The notes: generated from the sequence alone by a model not told the origin. Shown: positions 16,950 through 26,079, counted from the stretch's first letter. The stretch is DNA of 64,000 nucleotides from Fimbriimonadales bacterium (GCA_026003075.1 BPGO01000002.1:186001-250000); one strand, 5' to 3'. Numbers and translations: made by a program.

Positions 16950-17987
16950 ATGGAACTCGCCGCACTGATTAAGCGCGTGCTGGAAGGAGACGATTTAGAT
17001 ACTGCGCAAGCGGAGACGCTGATGGATGCGATGATGCAAGGCGCGCTGACACCCGTGCAGATTGCAGGCGTGCTGATGACGATGCGCACGCGCGGCGAGA
17101 CGCTGCACGAACTCATCGGCTTCGCCCGTGCGATGCGAGCGCATTCCGTGAAAGTACTGCTTGACAATCCCGACCTGTTGGATACCTGCGGCACTGGGGG
17201 CGACACGCTAAAGACTTGGAACCTCTCCACCGCGACGGCGTTCGTGGTCGCCGCGGCAGGCGTGCCGATAGCCAAGCACGGCAACCGTGCTGTAAGCAGT
17301 CGCTGTGGTAGTGCGGATGTACTGGAAGCCTTGGGGGTGAACCTGAACCTGACGCCAGAACAGATTGCGCAGGGCATCGAGCAGATCGGGGTTGGGTTTA
17401 TGTTCGCGCCGTTGCACCACCCCGCGATGCGTCATGTCGCGTCGGTGCGCCGTGAGCTGGGCGTGCGCACGGTGTTCAACTTGTTAGGACCGCTCACCAA
17501 CCCTGCCGGCGCACGCAGGCAACTGTTGGGTGTGTTCAGCTGGGAGTGGCTCACGCTGATTGCGGAGGTGTTGGCAGCACTGGATACAGAGCGCGCGCTG
17601 ATTGTCCACGGCATGGACGGTCTGGATGAGGTCTCGCCGATTGGAGTCACGGTCGCGGCGCACCTTAAACCCGACAAGACGATTGAGACTTTTGAGTTCA
17701 CCCCCACCGATTTGGGGCTGGAGGCGGTTCCTGCGGCGGCGCTGCTGCCGGGCGACACGCCCCAGGAGAACGCGCAAATCCTGCGTTCGGCGATCACGGG
17801 CGACGACGAGCTGCGGATGCGAGCGATTCTGCCCAGCGCAGGCGTGGCGCTGTGGGTCGCCGGGCGCGTCGACGACATCCGCGACGGAATCCTGCTGGCG
17901 CTGCGTGCGATTGAATCTGGGCGCGCAGAAGAGGTTCTGGAAGACTTTATCGCGTACACCCAGAGCTGCGCCAACCCAACGCAATAG
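16950..17987 (+). CDS. trpD: Anthranilate phosphoribosyltransferase
   Basis: A 345-residue enzyme that joins anthranilate to PRPP in tryptophan synthesis. The PRPP-binding GTGGD is at residues 81-85, followed by KHGNRAVSSRCGSADVLEAL (109-128) and HHPAMRHV further on, all standard for the family; length is usual. It stands alone, with no other trp genes near, so the pathway is dispersed in this genome. Transcription probably starts at or next to the ATG. A hairpin follows its stop. Confidence 0.96.
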   Translation: MELAALIKRVLEGDDLDTAQAETLMDAMMQGALTPVQIAGVLMTMRTRGETLHELIGFARAMRAHSVKVLLDNPDLLDTCGTGGDTLKTWNLSTATAFVVAAAGVPIAKHGNRAVSSRCGSADVLEALGVNLNLTPEQIAQGIEQIGVGFMFAPLHHPAMRHVASVRRELGVRTVFNLLGPLTNPAGARRQLLGVFSWEWLTLIAEVLAALDTERALIVHGMDGLDEVSPIGVTVAAHLKPDKTIETFEFTPTDLGLEAVPAAALLPGDTPQENAQILRSAITGDDELRMRAILPSAGVALWVAGRVDDIRDGILLALRAIESGRAEEVLEDFIAYTQSCANPTQ

Positions 17988-17992
17988 GCGTT

Positions 17993-18018
17993 CGCATCCA
18001 CCCTTTAGGGCGGATGCG
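17993..18018. terminator. Hairpin between trpD and the sugar-isomerase gene
   Basis: CGCATCC (17993-17999) pairs with GGATGCG (18012-18018), and CCC pairs with GGG after one mismatch, over a short TTTA loop. It sits between convergent genes ending at 17987 and 18026. No T-run follows. Confidence 0.5.
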
Positions 18019-18025
18019 GACGAAT

Positions 18026-18781
18026 CTATACCTTGCCCATGCGCTTCATCGCCTCGAAACAGAGGCGAATCGTTTCGAGAGGCGTGTGGGCGTAGGTCTC
18101 TTGCTCCACGATGTACCAGCGGGTACCGCCGACGGTTTCGCAGGCGTCGAAAAAGTCCGTCCAGTTCACTTCGCCTTCGCCGATGACCGCGCTGTTGTTC
18201 GTGCTGGAGAACTCCTTGCAGTGTACGGTGAGGGCGCGCCCGGGGTATTTGCGTACGAACGGCGCGGCGTGCGCCCCTCCGTGCAGCGCGTTGCCGGTGT
18301 CGATCTGCATAATCACATCGGGGCTGGTGTTGCTGAAAAACACATCCCACGGCAGCGTGCCGTCCTCGAAGGGCTGAAATTCAATCCAGTGGTTATGGTA
18401 GCCTGTGGCGAAGCCGTGCGGCTTGAGGCGCTCTGCGATTTCGTTGAAAATCTGTGCGGTTTCGAGCCACGCATCGCGCGACGCCGTGCGTTCGTCCGGC
18501 AAACCCGGCACGATGAGATAGGGGCACTTCAGGGTGGCGTGGAACTCCAGCGTCTTTTCCAGGTTGTCGCCCAGCAGGGCATCCAAGCCGATATGGGTAC
18601 CGCAGCATTCCAAGCCGTTATCGTCCAGCATTTTGCGCAGGGTCGCCGCGTCGTACTCATAGTAGCCTGCGAACTCCACGCCCGCATAGCCAATCTTCGC
18701 GATTTCCGCCAGCGTGTAGGGCAGATCGCGTTTACAATCCTCGCGCACCGAATAGAGTTGTACTCCGACCTTGATTGCCAT
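18026..18781 (-). CDS. Sugar phosphate isomerase/epimerase, xylose-isomerase-like barrel
   Basis: A 251-residue TIM-barrel protein of the AP-endonuclease-2/xylose-isomerase-like superfamily. Typical pieces are IKVGVQLYSVREDCKRDLPY at the N-terminus, the GYAGVEFAGYYEYD strand, ATGYHNHWIEFQPFEDG, and MQIDTGNALHGGA with metal-ligand residues. Members isomerise or epimerise sugars and inositols, often alongside Gfo/Idh oxidoreductases; none is adjacent here, though two lie in the window. The exact substrate cannot be told. The next upstream gene on this strand, the permease ending at 18834, is 52 nt away. Confidence 0.85.
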   Translation of the reverse strand: MAIKVGVQLYSVREDCKRDLPYTLAEIAKIGYAGVEFAGYYEYDAATLRKMLDDNGLECCGTHIGLDALLGDNLEKTLEFHATLKCPYLIVPGLPDERTASRDAWLETAQIFNEIAERLKPHGFATGYHNHWIEFQPFEDGTLPWDVFFSNTSPDVIMQIDTGNALHGGAHAAPFVRKYPGRALTVHCKEFSSTNNSAVIGEGEVNWTDFFDACETVGGTRWYIVEQETYAHTPLETIRLCFEAMKRMGKV

Positions 18782-18833
18782 AGCGGGGGCTTATGTACGA
18801 CCGACGCAGGCAATTTCCTGCAAGGTGAGCGCG

Positions 18834-20051
18834 TTATTCGTATCGCAGTGCCTCGATCGGCTGTAGTTGCGCCGCGCGCCAAGCGGGGTACAGCCCGAAG
18901 AAGACCCCGATCAACGCGGCGAAGCCGAACGCCATCAGCACGCCCTCCACGGGGATCAGCACCTTCCAGTTTGCTTGGGCGCTGATATAGCCGGCGGCCC
19001 AGTAGCCCAACACGATCCCGATTATGCCGCCCAACACGCTCACCACGACCGACTCGATCAAAAACTGCAATAGGATGTTGAACTTGGTGGCGCCGATCGC
19101 CTTGCGCAAGCCGATTTCGCGCGTGCGCTCGGTCACGGAGACCAGCATAATGTTCATAATGCCGATTCCGCCCACGATGAGTGAGACCAGCGCCACGCCG
19201 CCCAGCAGGAAGGTGAAGGTTTGGGCGGTGGCTTCGACGGTCTCCACGAAGTCTCCCTGATTGAACACGCGGAAATCGGGGTCGCCGGATGGCGGGATTT
19301 TATGGGCGCGCATGAGCGCCTCTTCGACGCAGGTCTGCGTCTCGGTCATTTGGTCGGAGCGGCGTGCCTGAATGTTCAGCGCGTCCAGGTGGCGTTGTCC
19401 CATCAGGCGTCGCATCGCGGTGGTCAGCGGGATGTATACGCGGTCGTCGTAGCTCCGGAAGCCTGTGTCGCCCTTATAGGCGAGTCGCCCGATGACCTCG
19501 TAGGTTTGCCCTCCGATTCGGATGGTTTTCCCGACGCACGCGCCGCCTTGGAACAGCTCCTGCCACACGGTATGTCCGATGACCGCCACCCGCGCCATCG
19601 TCTTGATGTCTTGCTCTTGGACGAAGCGTCCCTCTTCCACTACGAAGTTGCGGATGGGCTGCAGTTCAGGGGTGACTCCCGAGATGCTCGTGCGCATGTT
19701 GCGGTTGAGGTATTTCACCTGCTGGGTGGTCCACACTTCAGGTGAGACGCGGGCAACGAGGTCGCTACAGCTTTTCATGACGGCGTCGCCGTCTTCGATT
19801 TTGAGGCTCTGCACGCTGCCGAATCCCAGGAACGCCCCCCCACGCCGCGCTTGACCGGGGCGCACGGTCAGCACATTCGCGCCGAGCCGTTGCACCTGCT
19901 CCAGGGTGGCTTGTCGCGCCCCCTGAGCGATGCCAATCATCGTGATGACCGCTGCGACGCCGATAATTACGCCCAGCGCGGTCAGCATGGTGCGCATCTT
20001 GTTCGCGCGTAGGCTATCGATGGCGGTCAGAAAGCTTTCGAGAATGCTCAT
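18834..20051 (-). CDS. MacB/FtsX-type ABC transporter permease
   Basis: A 405-residue permease with the MacB layout: an N-terminal helix beginning near residue 20 (MRTMLTALGVIIGVAAVITM), a large periplasmic domain (about 50-270), and three C-terminal helices. The FtsX signature reads SVTERTREIGLRKAIGATKF. The usual MacB ATPase domain is not fused, and no separate ATPase gene is adjacent. The ATG at 20051 follows GGAGGAGG and lies 7 nt after the adaptor gene. It likely works with that adaptor in export or in mechanotransmission across the envelope. Substrate is unknown. Confidence 0.88.
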   Translation of the reverse strand: MSILESFLTAIDSLRANKMRTMLTALGVIIGVAAVITMIGIAQGARQATLEQVQRLGANVLTVRPGQARRGGAFLGFGSVQSLKIEDGDAVMKSCSDLVARVSPEVWTTQQVKYLNRNMRTSISGVTPELQPIRNFVVEEGRFVQEQDIKTMARVAVIGHTVWQELFQGGACVGKTIRIGGQTYEVIGRLAYKGDTGFRSYDDRVYIPLTTAMRRLMGQRHLDALNIQARRSDQMTETQTCVEEALMRAHKIPPSGDPDFRVFNQGDFVETVEATAQTFTFLLGGVALVSLIVGGIGIMNIMLVSVTERTREIGLRKAIGATKFNILLQFLIESVVVSVLGGIIGIVLGYWAAGYISAQANWKVLIPVEGVLMAFGFAALIGVFFGLYPAWRAAQLQPIEALRYE

Positions 20052-20058
20052 CGCCGTT

Positions 20059-21771
20059 TTAGCGTCCTCCTCCGCCTGTGGGTGTTCCGCCTTGACCGCC
20101 GCGTGAACCACTGCCCGCGCCACGCCCGGGCGGGCCGAACGCGCGTCCGAACGGCGAGCCAGGACCCTCGTCTTGCCGGTTGAAAACGCGCCCTGTGACG
20201 ACGATTTCACCCGGCTGCAGACCGTCGATAATCTCGGTTTTGGTGTTGCCCTGCAGTCCGACCTTCACCTCTCGGCGTTGGGGCTGATTGTTCACCATCA
20301 CTTCGACATACGCGCCTTGCGGGGTTTCGTTCACCGCTTCGTTCGGCACGGCGACCACATCGTTCTTGCGCGCCACCAGGAACTCGCAGGTGGCGTTCAT
20401 GCCGGGTTTGAGGCGTGGGTCGGGTTTTTCGATCTCCACGCGCACTTTAATCACGGTTACATTCTGTTCCAGCACGGCTTGCGGGTCGATACGGCTCACT
20501 TTGCCTTTGAACCGCTCGCGCGGGAAGGCGTCCACACGGATATCGACGGGTTGTCCGATACGCACGCTGCCGATGTCCGCTTCGTCTACCGAGACTTCCA
20601 CATACATGCGGCTTGTGTCGGCGATTTGCAGCAGCGTATTGCCCTGCGAGAAGAGGGAGGTTCCGGGCGGGACGATGGTGCCCTGCTCCACGAATCGCGC
20701 AATCACCACACCGCTGAGCGGGGCGGTGATGGTGGTGCTGTCCAGTTGAACTTTGGCGTTGTAGAGTTGGGCGTCGGCGCGGGCGCGTTGCGCTTTGGCG
20801 GTGGCGATGTCTGCCTCGCGCAAGCGTATCTGGCGCAGGTTAGAGCGCGCCTGTGTCAGGGCAGTTTTCGCCTGCTCATACTGGGCGCGGGCTTCGCGCA
20901 AGGCTTGCTGCGCGACTTCCACCTGAGCGCGGTTCGCCTCCGCGGAGCGCAGGTTCGCCTCCGCCTCTTGCACACGGGCGCGCGCGGTCTCAAGACGCGT
21001 TTGGAAGTCCTGCTCTAAGGTCTGCAGGCGTTGCTGTGCCGCGATGAGTTGGGCGCGCGCGTTTTCCAGCTGCGTCGCGGCGTTGTCCACCTGCTGCTGT
21101 GAGACATAGCCGCGCTGGAGCAGGTTCTTAAGGCGTTCGTGGTTGCGCTGCGCAGTTTCGACGGCTTGACGCGCCGCTTCATAGCTCGCTTGCGCCTGAG
21201 CGCGCTCTTGCGGAATGGTCACCTTCTCTAACTGCTCCAGGCTCTTACGCGCGGTCTCCAGCGCGGTGCGTGCGGACTGGAGTTGCGCTTCGGTGACGGT
21301 CGGTTGGAGTTTGGCGCGCTCTTCGGCTTGGCGCAGGCGCGCCTCGGCAGCTTGCAAGTTCGCCTCCGCTTGCTGCACCGCAAGTTGGCTCTGCTCCCGC
21401 TGCAGTTGCAGGCTCTCCTGCGCTTGCTCGATACGGGCGTTCGCCGCTTCCAAATCCGCGCGCGCCTGATTGTACACGGAGAGCGTATCCGCCGGGTCAA
21501 TCCGCGCCAGCAGTTGACCCGCCTTCACCTCATCGCCCACATCGACCAGAATCTGGCTCACAATACCGCCCGCTTTGGACTTCACATCCACGATGTTGTA
21601 GGTGCGCAGCACCCCAGTGGCGGTGATGGTACGCACGACATCCTCGCGGGTGACTTCCGCTGTGCGCAGCTCGACTTCAGGTGCAGCCGATTCAGCGTCG
21701 CGCCCGCGCACCCAGAGCGCCATCGCGGCAATTATCACGATGCCCACAATCACTGCAACGCGTTTTTTCAT
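20059..21771 (-). CDS. MacA/HlyD-type membrane fusion protein
   Basis: A 570-residue periplasmic adaptor. It has an N-terminal anchor (MKKRVAVIVGIVIIAAMALW), a split biotinyl-lipoyl domain (KAGGIVSQILVDVGDEVKAG and the later TTITAPLSGVVIARFVEQG), and an unusually long coiled-coil hairpin of about 250 residues rich in Ala, Gln, Glu and Arg (roughly 100-350). Beta-barrel parts follow, then a Gly/Pro/Arg-rich tail. Such adaptors bridge an inner-membrane pump to an outer-membrane channel. Typical MacA is near 370 residues, so the extra length is mostly coiled coil and could span a wide periplasm. The start follows AGGGACGAGTT; a GTG one codon earlier is also possible. Confidence 0.9.
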   Translation of the reverse strand: MKKRVAVIVGIVIIAAMALWVRGRDAESAAPEVELRTAEVTREDVVRTITATGVLRTYNIVDVKSKAGGIVSQILVDVGDEVKAGQLLARIDPADTLSVYNQARADLEAANARIEQAQESLQLQREQSQLAVQQAEANLQAAEARLRQAEERAKLQPTVTEAQLQSARTALETARKSLEQLEKVTIPQERAQAQASYEAARQAVETAQRNHERLKNLLQRGYVSQQQVDNAATQLENARAQLIAAQQRLQTLEQDFQTRLETARARVQEAEANLRSAEANRAQVEVAQQALREARAQYEQAKTALTQARSNLRQIRLREADIATAKAQRARADAQLYNAKVQLDSTTITAPLSGVVIARFVEQGTIVPPGTSLFSQGNTLLQIADTSRMYVEVSVDEADIGSVRIGQPVDIRVDAFPRERFKGKVSRIDPQAVLEQNVTVIKVRVEIEKPDPRLKPGMNATCEFLVARKNDVVAVPNEAVNETPQGAYVEVMVNNQPQRREVKVGLQGNTKTEIIDGLQPGEIVVTGRVFNRQDEGPGSPFGRAFGPPGRGAGSGSRGGQGGTPTGGGGR

Positions 21772-21872
21772 AACTCGTCCCTGAAGGATACCTTTTCTGT
21801 AGACGCTTTTCGAGGGGGATTGTTCGGTATCATGCTCTCGGTTTGCGCGTCTATCGATAGGAGATGAGACCC

Positions 21873-23108
21873 ATGCGTTCAATTATAGTACTGGGCGGTT
21901 TGGCGGCGGTGTTGCTCTGCGGGTGCGGCGGCGACGCCAGCCCAAAACCACCCGAGGAGGCGACTCAACCCGTGCAACTCCGTGCAGATGTTCAATCGGC
22001 GAACCTCCAGTTTGCCATGCGGATGCTGAACCAGCTCGATTCGGAATCGGGTGCGAACCTGTGCTTTTCGCCTCTGTCGCTCTCGATTGCCTTGAGCATG
22101 ACCCTCAACGGCGCGGAAGGCGAGACCTACGACGCGCTCGCCCAGACGCTGGGCTACGAGAAGATACCGCTCAGCGCCCTCAATCCGCAAATGCGTGTCC
22201 TGAACCAGTTGCTCAAGCCCAGCGACCCCGATGTCGTCATCCATACCGCAAACAGCCTCTGGATACAGCAAGGCTTCGAGATAAAGCCCGAATTTTTGCG
22301 CACGCTGCTTACCTTCTATGAGACGCGTACTGAGCCTGTGGACTTCAGCGGCAACCCCGAAGCCGCCGCCGAGCAGATCAACCGCTGGGTCAAGGAGCAG
22401 ACTCAGGGGCTGATTGAAAAACTGTTTGCGACGAGCGACTTCAATGCGCAAACACGCCTTGCACTGGTGAACACCCTCTATTTTGAAGGCAAATGGCAGT
22501 TCCCCTTCAACAAGGATGCCACGCAGGAAGCCCCGTTTTATCTGGAGAACGGTAAGACGAAATCTGTGCCGATGATGGTTCTTTCGGAGAAGTTGCCCTA
22601 CTACAAGGGTGAGGGGTTCGCTGCGGTCGCGCTGCCCTACGGCAAGGGCGACTATCAGTTCTATCTCTTGGCGCCCGACAAGGGGCGTTCCGTCGCCGAG
22701 TTGCGCAAGCAGTTCACCCCAGAGAACTGGGCGCAGTGGACGGCTGGCTTCCGCACGATGGACGGCGTGGTGCGCCTGCCGCGCTTTAAGGTGGAGTCCA
22801 CCCACGACTTGAAGCCGCCTTTGAGCGCGTTGGGCATGAAAATCGCGTTTGACCCCGACCGCGCGGACTTTCGCCGAATCGCCGAGGTCGCGCCCGAGCG
22901 GCTATATCTCCAGAAGGCGATTCAGAAGGCGGTGATCGAAGTGGACGAATCGGGCACGAAAGCCGCCGCCGCCACAGGGATAACGGTGGGGGTGACCTCC
23001 GCGCCGATGGAGCGGTTCGAACTCGTCGCAGACCGTCCGTTCATGTTCGTGATTGCCCACCAGCCGACGGGAACAGTGCTGTTTATGGGCATCGTGCGCG
23101 AGCCGTAG
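21873..23108 (+). CDS. Serpin-family protease inhibitor, predicted lipoprotein
   Basis: A 411-residue serpin. The N-terminus is a lipoprotein signal with lipobox LLCGC, so it is probably anchored outside the cytoplasm. Serpin marks include NLCFSPLSLSIALSM, VNTLYFEGKWQFPF and the C-terminal DRPFMFVI. The reactive loop has an inhibitory-type hinge, GTKAAAATG (P15-P7). Counting 15 residues back from the conserved Arg-Pro-Phe places P1-P1' at Thr375-Ser376 (nt 22995-23000). Inhibitory serpins trap serine or cysteine proteases irreversibly. The ATG at 21873 is chosen because AGGAG lies 9 nt before it; the ATG at 21864 touches that ribosome site. Confidence 0.94.
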   Translation: MRSIIVLGGLAAVLLCGCGGDASPKPPEEATQPVQLRADVQSANLQFAMRMLNQLDSESGANLCFSPLSLSIALSMTLNGAEGETYDALAQTLGYEKIPLSALNPQMRVLNQLLKPSDPDVVIHTANSLWIQQGFEIKPEFLRTLLTFYETRTEPVDFSGNPEAAAEQINRWVKEQTQGLIEKLFATSDFNAQTRLALVNTLYFEGKWQFPFNKDATQEAPFYLENGKTKSVPMMVLSEKLPYYKGEGFAAVALPYGKGDYQFYLLAPDKGRSVAELRKQFTPENWAQWTAGFRTMDGVVRLPRFKVESTHDLKPPLSALGMKIAFDPDRADFRRIAEVAPERLYLQKAIQKAVIEVDESGTKAAAATGITVGVTSAPMERFELVADRPFMFVIAHQPTGTVLFMGIVREP

Positions 23109-23136
23109 GTGAGATTGCACCGCCAGCCGACGCCGT

Positions 23137-23252
23137 ATCTTGGGCGACTGGCGACGAGGCGACCGCCACGCGAAATACCGCCTCGACGCCCCAAGCATCT
23201 CAAACCATGCGCAGGCGTCGCCCGCTCCCGAAGCAAGGTCGCCGCCCAAGAT
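23137..23252. repeat. Nested inverted repeats between serpin and YggU-family genes
   Basis: ATCTTGGGCG (23137-23146) is exactly complementary in reverse to CGCCCAAGAT (23243-23252). Inside, GGCGACGAGGCG (23150-23161) pairs with CGCCTCGACGCC (23179-23190) with one mismatch, and nearby CCAAG can also pair with the first arm. The two folds compete. It occupies most of the gap between convergent genes and may be a bidirectional terminator or a repeat element. Confidence 0.45.
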
Positions 23253-23253
23253 G

Positions 23254-23499
23254 CTACTCAATCACAAACCCCTTTTGACGGCTACTCGCTCCCGAAACGA
23301 GCCGAATGCGTGAGGGGGGCACACCGAAATAATCTGCCAGCAGGCGTATTACGGCGCGGTTCGCCGCCCCGTCGGTCGGGGGAGCCATGACTTTGGCGAC
23401 GAAACTGCCGTCGGGCTGCGGTATGAGCGCATTGCACGAAGCCCGCGGCGTCACCTTAACCGAGATTCGCTGAGACGCGCTTTCAGGATTTGCCCTCAC
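23254..23499 (-). CDS. YggU/DUF167 family protein
   Basis: An 81-residue protein with the complete DUF167 pattern: ISVKVTPRASCNALIPQPDG, then KVMAPPTDGAANRAVIRLLA, and SRIRLVSGASSRQKGFVIE at the end. The family is widespread, small and structurally known, but its function is not settled. I place the start at GTG 23499 because the family domain begins a few residues later and a purine-rich ribosome site (GAGGGG) lies upstream. An ATG at 23550 would add 17 residues with no family match. It lies at the leader-distal edge of the CRISPR array and is read in the same direction as the array. Confidence 0.85.
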   Translation of the reverse strand: MRANPESASQRISVKVTPRASCNALIPQPDGSFVAKVMAPPTDGAANRAVIRLLADYFGVPPSRIRLVSGASSRQKGFVIE

Positions 23500-23531
23500 C
23501 CCCAGCCCCTCTCCCACCGCGTGGGTGAGGG
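23493..23531. repeat. CCCTCACCC/GGGTGAGGG palindrome
   Basis: CCCTCACCC (23493-23501) and GGGTGAGGG (23523-23531) form an outer stem, with CCCAC (23513-23517) and GTGGG (23521-23525) as an inner one. Short palindromes of this CCCTCACCCCCAGCCCCTCTCCCA type recur between genes in many GC-rich genomes. It overlaps the start region of the YggU-family gene. Confidence 0.45.
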
Positions 23532-23573
23532 GAGGTTGGCGGGGCGACATTCCATTCGTCGCGCCCTACTCAG

Positions 23574-26074
23574 GTTTCAATGGGCACCCACCCTTGGGGG
23601 TGAATGCTACCTGCCGACAGCCATCCAGGCTTTAGACGCGGCGCACCGTTTCAATGGGCACCCACCCTTGGGGGTGAATGCTACGCTTTTTTGTTTTTTT
23701 GTTTGCTTTATGGACGCAATCGTTTCAATGGGCACCCACCCTTGGGGGTGAATGCTACATAGAGAGATGGTATTTAAGTTGTTCTATTTGTAGGGTTTCA
23801 ATGGGCACCCACCCTTGGGGGTGAATGCTACATAGAGAGATGGTATTTAAGTTGTTCTATTTGTAGGGTTTCAATGGGCACCCACCCTTGGGGGTGAATG
23901 CTACGTAGACCTTCACAAAATAACCATCGCGCATTCCCAGTTTCAATGGGCACCCACCCTTGGGGGTGAATGCTACTTGCAAGAAGGTTTGAGCACTTCA
24001 AAGGGTTGTCGGTTTCAATGGGCACCCACCCTTGGGGGTGAATGCTACTCGAGAAAAGCTACTACTTACGGTTTACGGGTAACCTGTTTCAATGGGCACC
24101 CACCCTTGGGGGTGAATGCTACGACCAGTCCGTCAGCGCGTTGGACTCAGCCCACAAAGTTTCAATGGGCACCCACCCTTGGGGGTGAATGCTACCAGCG
24201 GAAACCGCCGGAAAGGTACAGACGCATGACGATGTTTCAATGGGCACCCACCCTTGGGGGTGAATGCTACAAATGAGACAAGGGAAATTCCGAAAAGCGC
24301 TCTTGGGTTTCAATGGGCACCCACCCTTGGGGGTGAATGCTACTCGCGTCGATGTGCGATTTGGATGCGTGTTGCCTGTTTCAATGGGCACCCACCCTTG
24401 GGGGTGAATGCTACTGGGTCGAGGTCCGGCGCCCTGTGCTCGGGCACTATGGTTTCAATGGGCACCCACCCTTGGGGGTGAATGCTACCACGCCACGGGG
24501 GCAGAGTTATTTGCTGGACTATGTAGTTTCAATGGGCACCCACCCTTGGGGGTGAATGCTACGATGACCCGCGATGGCTACTTGTCGATGGTTTTCAGTT
24601 TCAATGGGCACCCACCCTTGGGGGTGAATGCTACTTGTGTATCTTCCGCGCGAACGCCAGTCATTCCGATGGGTTTCAATGGGCACCCACCCTTGGGGGT
24701 GAATGCTACGCCTTGTAGAAGCGGGCGGTATCGCGCACGAGTTCAGTGGTTTCAATGGGCACCCACCCTTGGGGGTGAATGCTACTCTGCCGAGGGCTTA
24801 ATGGACTGTCGAGCTGTTTCAATGGGCACCCACCCTTGGGGGTGAATGCTACTCTGTCATAGGGACCGATCCGCTTCCTAGTGCAGGTTTCAATGGGCAC
24901 CCACCCTTGGGGGTGAATGCTACTCGACTGCTCGCGACACGGCCGGCGTCCTCGGTTTCAATGGGCACCCACCCTTGGGGGTGAATGCTACGCCAGTGGA
25001 GTCAAACGTCTGGCGACGTGGTTTCAATGGGCACCCACCCTTGGGGGTGAATGCTACTCAGTGGCGTCGGTATGATCACCGCAGTCTTGAGTTTCAATGG
25101 GCACCCACCCTTGGGGGTGAATGCTACTCCTACGAGCGCTATCGGCAGCCGTGCCGTGGTTTCAATGGGCACCCACCCTTGGGGGTGAATGCTACTCGAC
25201 GAGCTCGAACATCTCTCGAGGCACGTTTCAATGGGCACCCACCCTTGGGGGTGAATGCTACTAGGCTCCTGCACTTCCGTAGCCGCTGGCAGGTTTCAAT
25301 GGGCACCCACCCTTGGGGGTGAATGCTACTAGCGATCTGCGTAACGTCTGGCGTCTTCAGGGTTTCAATGGGCACCCACCCTTGGGGGTGAATGCTACCT
25401 GAGAAGGCACGCATCGATCTCGAGTCGTCGTTTCAATGGGCACCCACCCTTGGGGGTGAATGCTACTGGTTGAAGCGCGATACGCATTGCACTAAAGTTT
25501 CAATGGGCACCCACCCTTGGGGGTGAATGCTACCGCTGATTCGTGCTTCTCGGCTCCGACACTGGTTTCAATGGGCACCCACCCTTGGGGGTGAATGCTA
25601 CTCGCAACGTGACAAGTACTCAAGCGACTCTGTTTCAATGGGCACCCACCCTTGGGGGTGAATGCTACTATACGCGGCACGTGAAACCGTGCCACTGTAG
25701 TTTCAATGGGCACCCACCCTTGGGGGTGAATGCTACGCAACGCTCCAAACGCGAGACCTGGTAGCGGGTTTCAATGGGCACCCACCCTTGGGGGTGAATG
25801 CTACCTGAGCAACGTTCGCAGCTCCCTGCGCTACGGTTTCAATGGGCACCCACCCTTGGGGGTGAATGCTACCATCGCTTGGCGAAGCTCGGACTGCTCA
25901 CGAGTTTCAATGGGCACCCACCCTTGGGGGTGAATGCTACCTCATCGCAATGGGACCGCGTCGTCACGAGTTTCAATGGGCACCCACCCTTGGGGGTGAA
26001 TGCTACCTCGCTAGCGATACGACTCGAGGAGACGTAGGTTTCAATGGGCACCCACCCTTGGGGGTGAATGCTAC
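23574..26074 (-). CRISPR. CRISPR array, 36 repeats of 37 bp, 35 spacers
   Basis: All 36 repeats read the same (plus strand GTTTCAATGGGCACCCACCC, then TTGGGGGTGAATGCTAC). On the minus strand the repeat ends in ATTGAAAC, the usual 8-nt crRNA handle, and can form a 5-bp CACCC/GGGTG stem just before it. A promoter at the right edge also points left, so transcription is probably minus-strand and the right end is the leader side. Spacers 1-16 from the left are 34-39 nt (mean 36.4); spacers 17-35 are 29-34 nt (mean 30.8), changing at the repeat starting 24749. Spacers 3 and 4 (23759-23794 and 23832-23867) are identical. No cas gene is in the window, so the type cannot be assigned. Confidence 0.98.
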
Positions 26075-26079
26075 GGTAT

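Noticed and set aside
18014-18985. A 323-codon plus-strand frame over the sugar-isomerase and permease genes
   Set aside because: Antisense shadow; the minus-strand proteins are complete and have family motifs.
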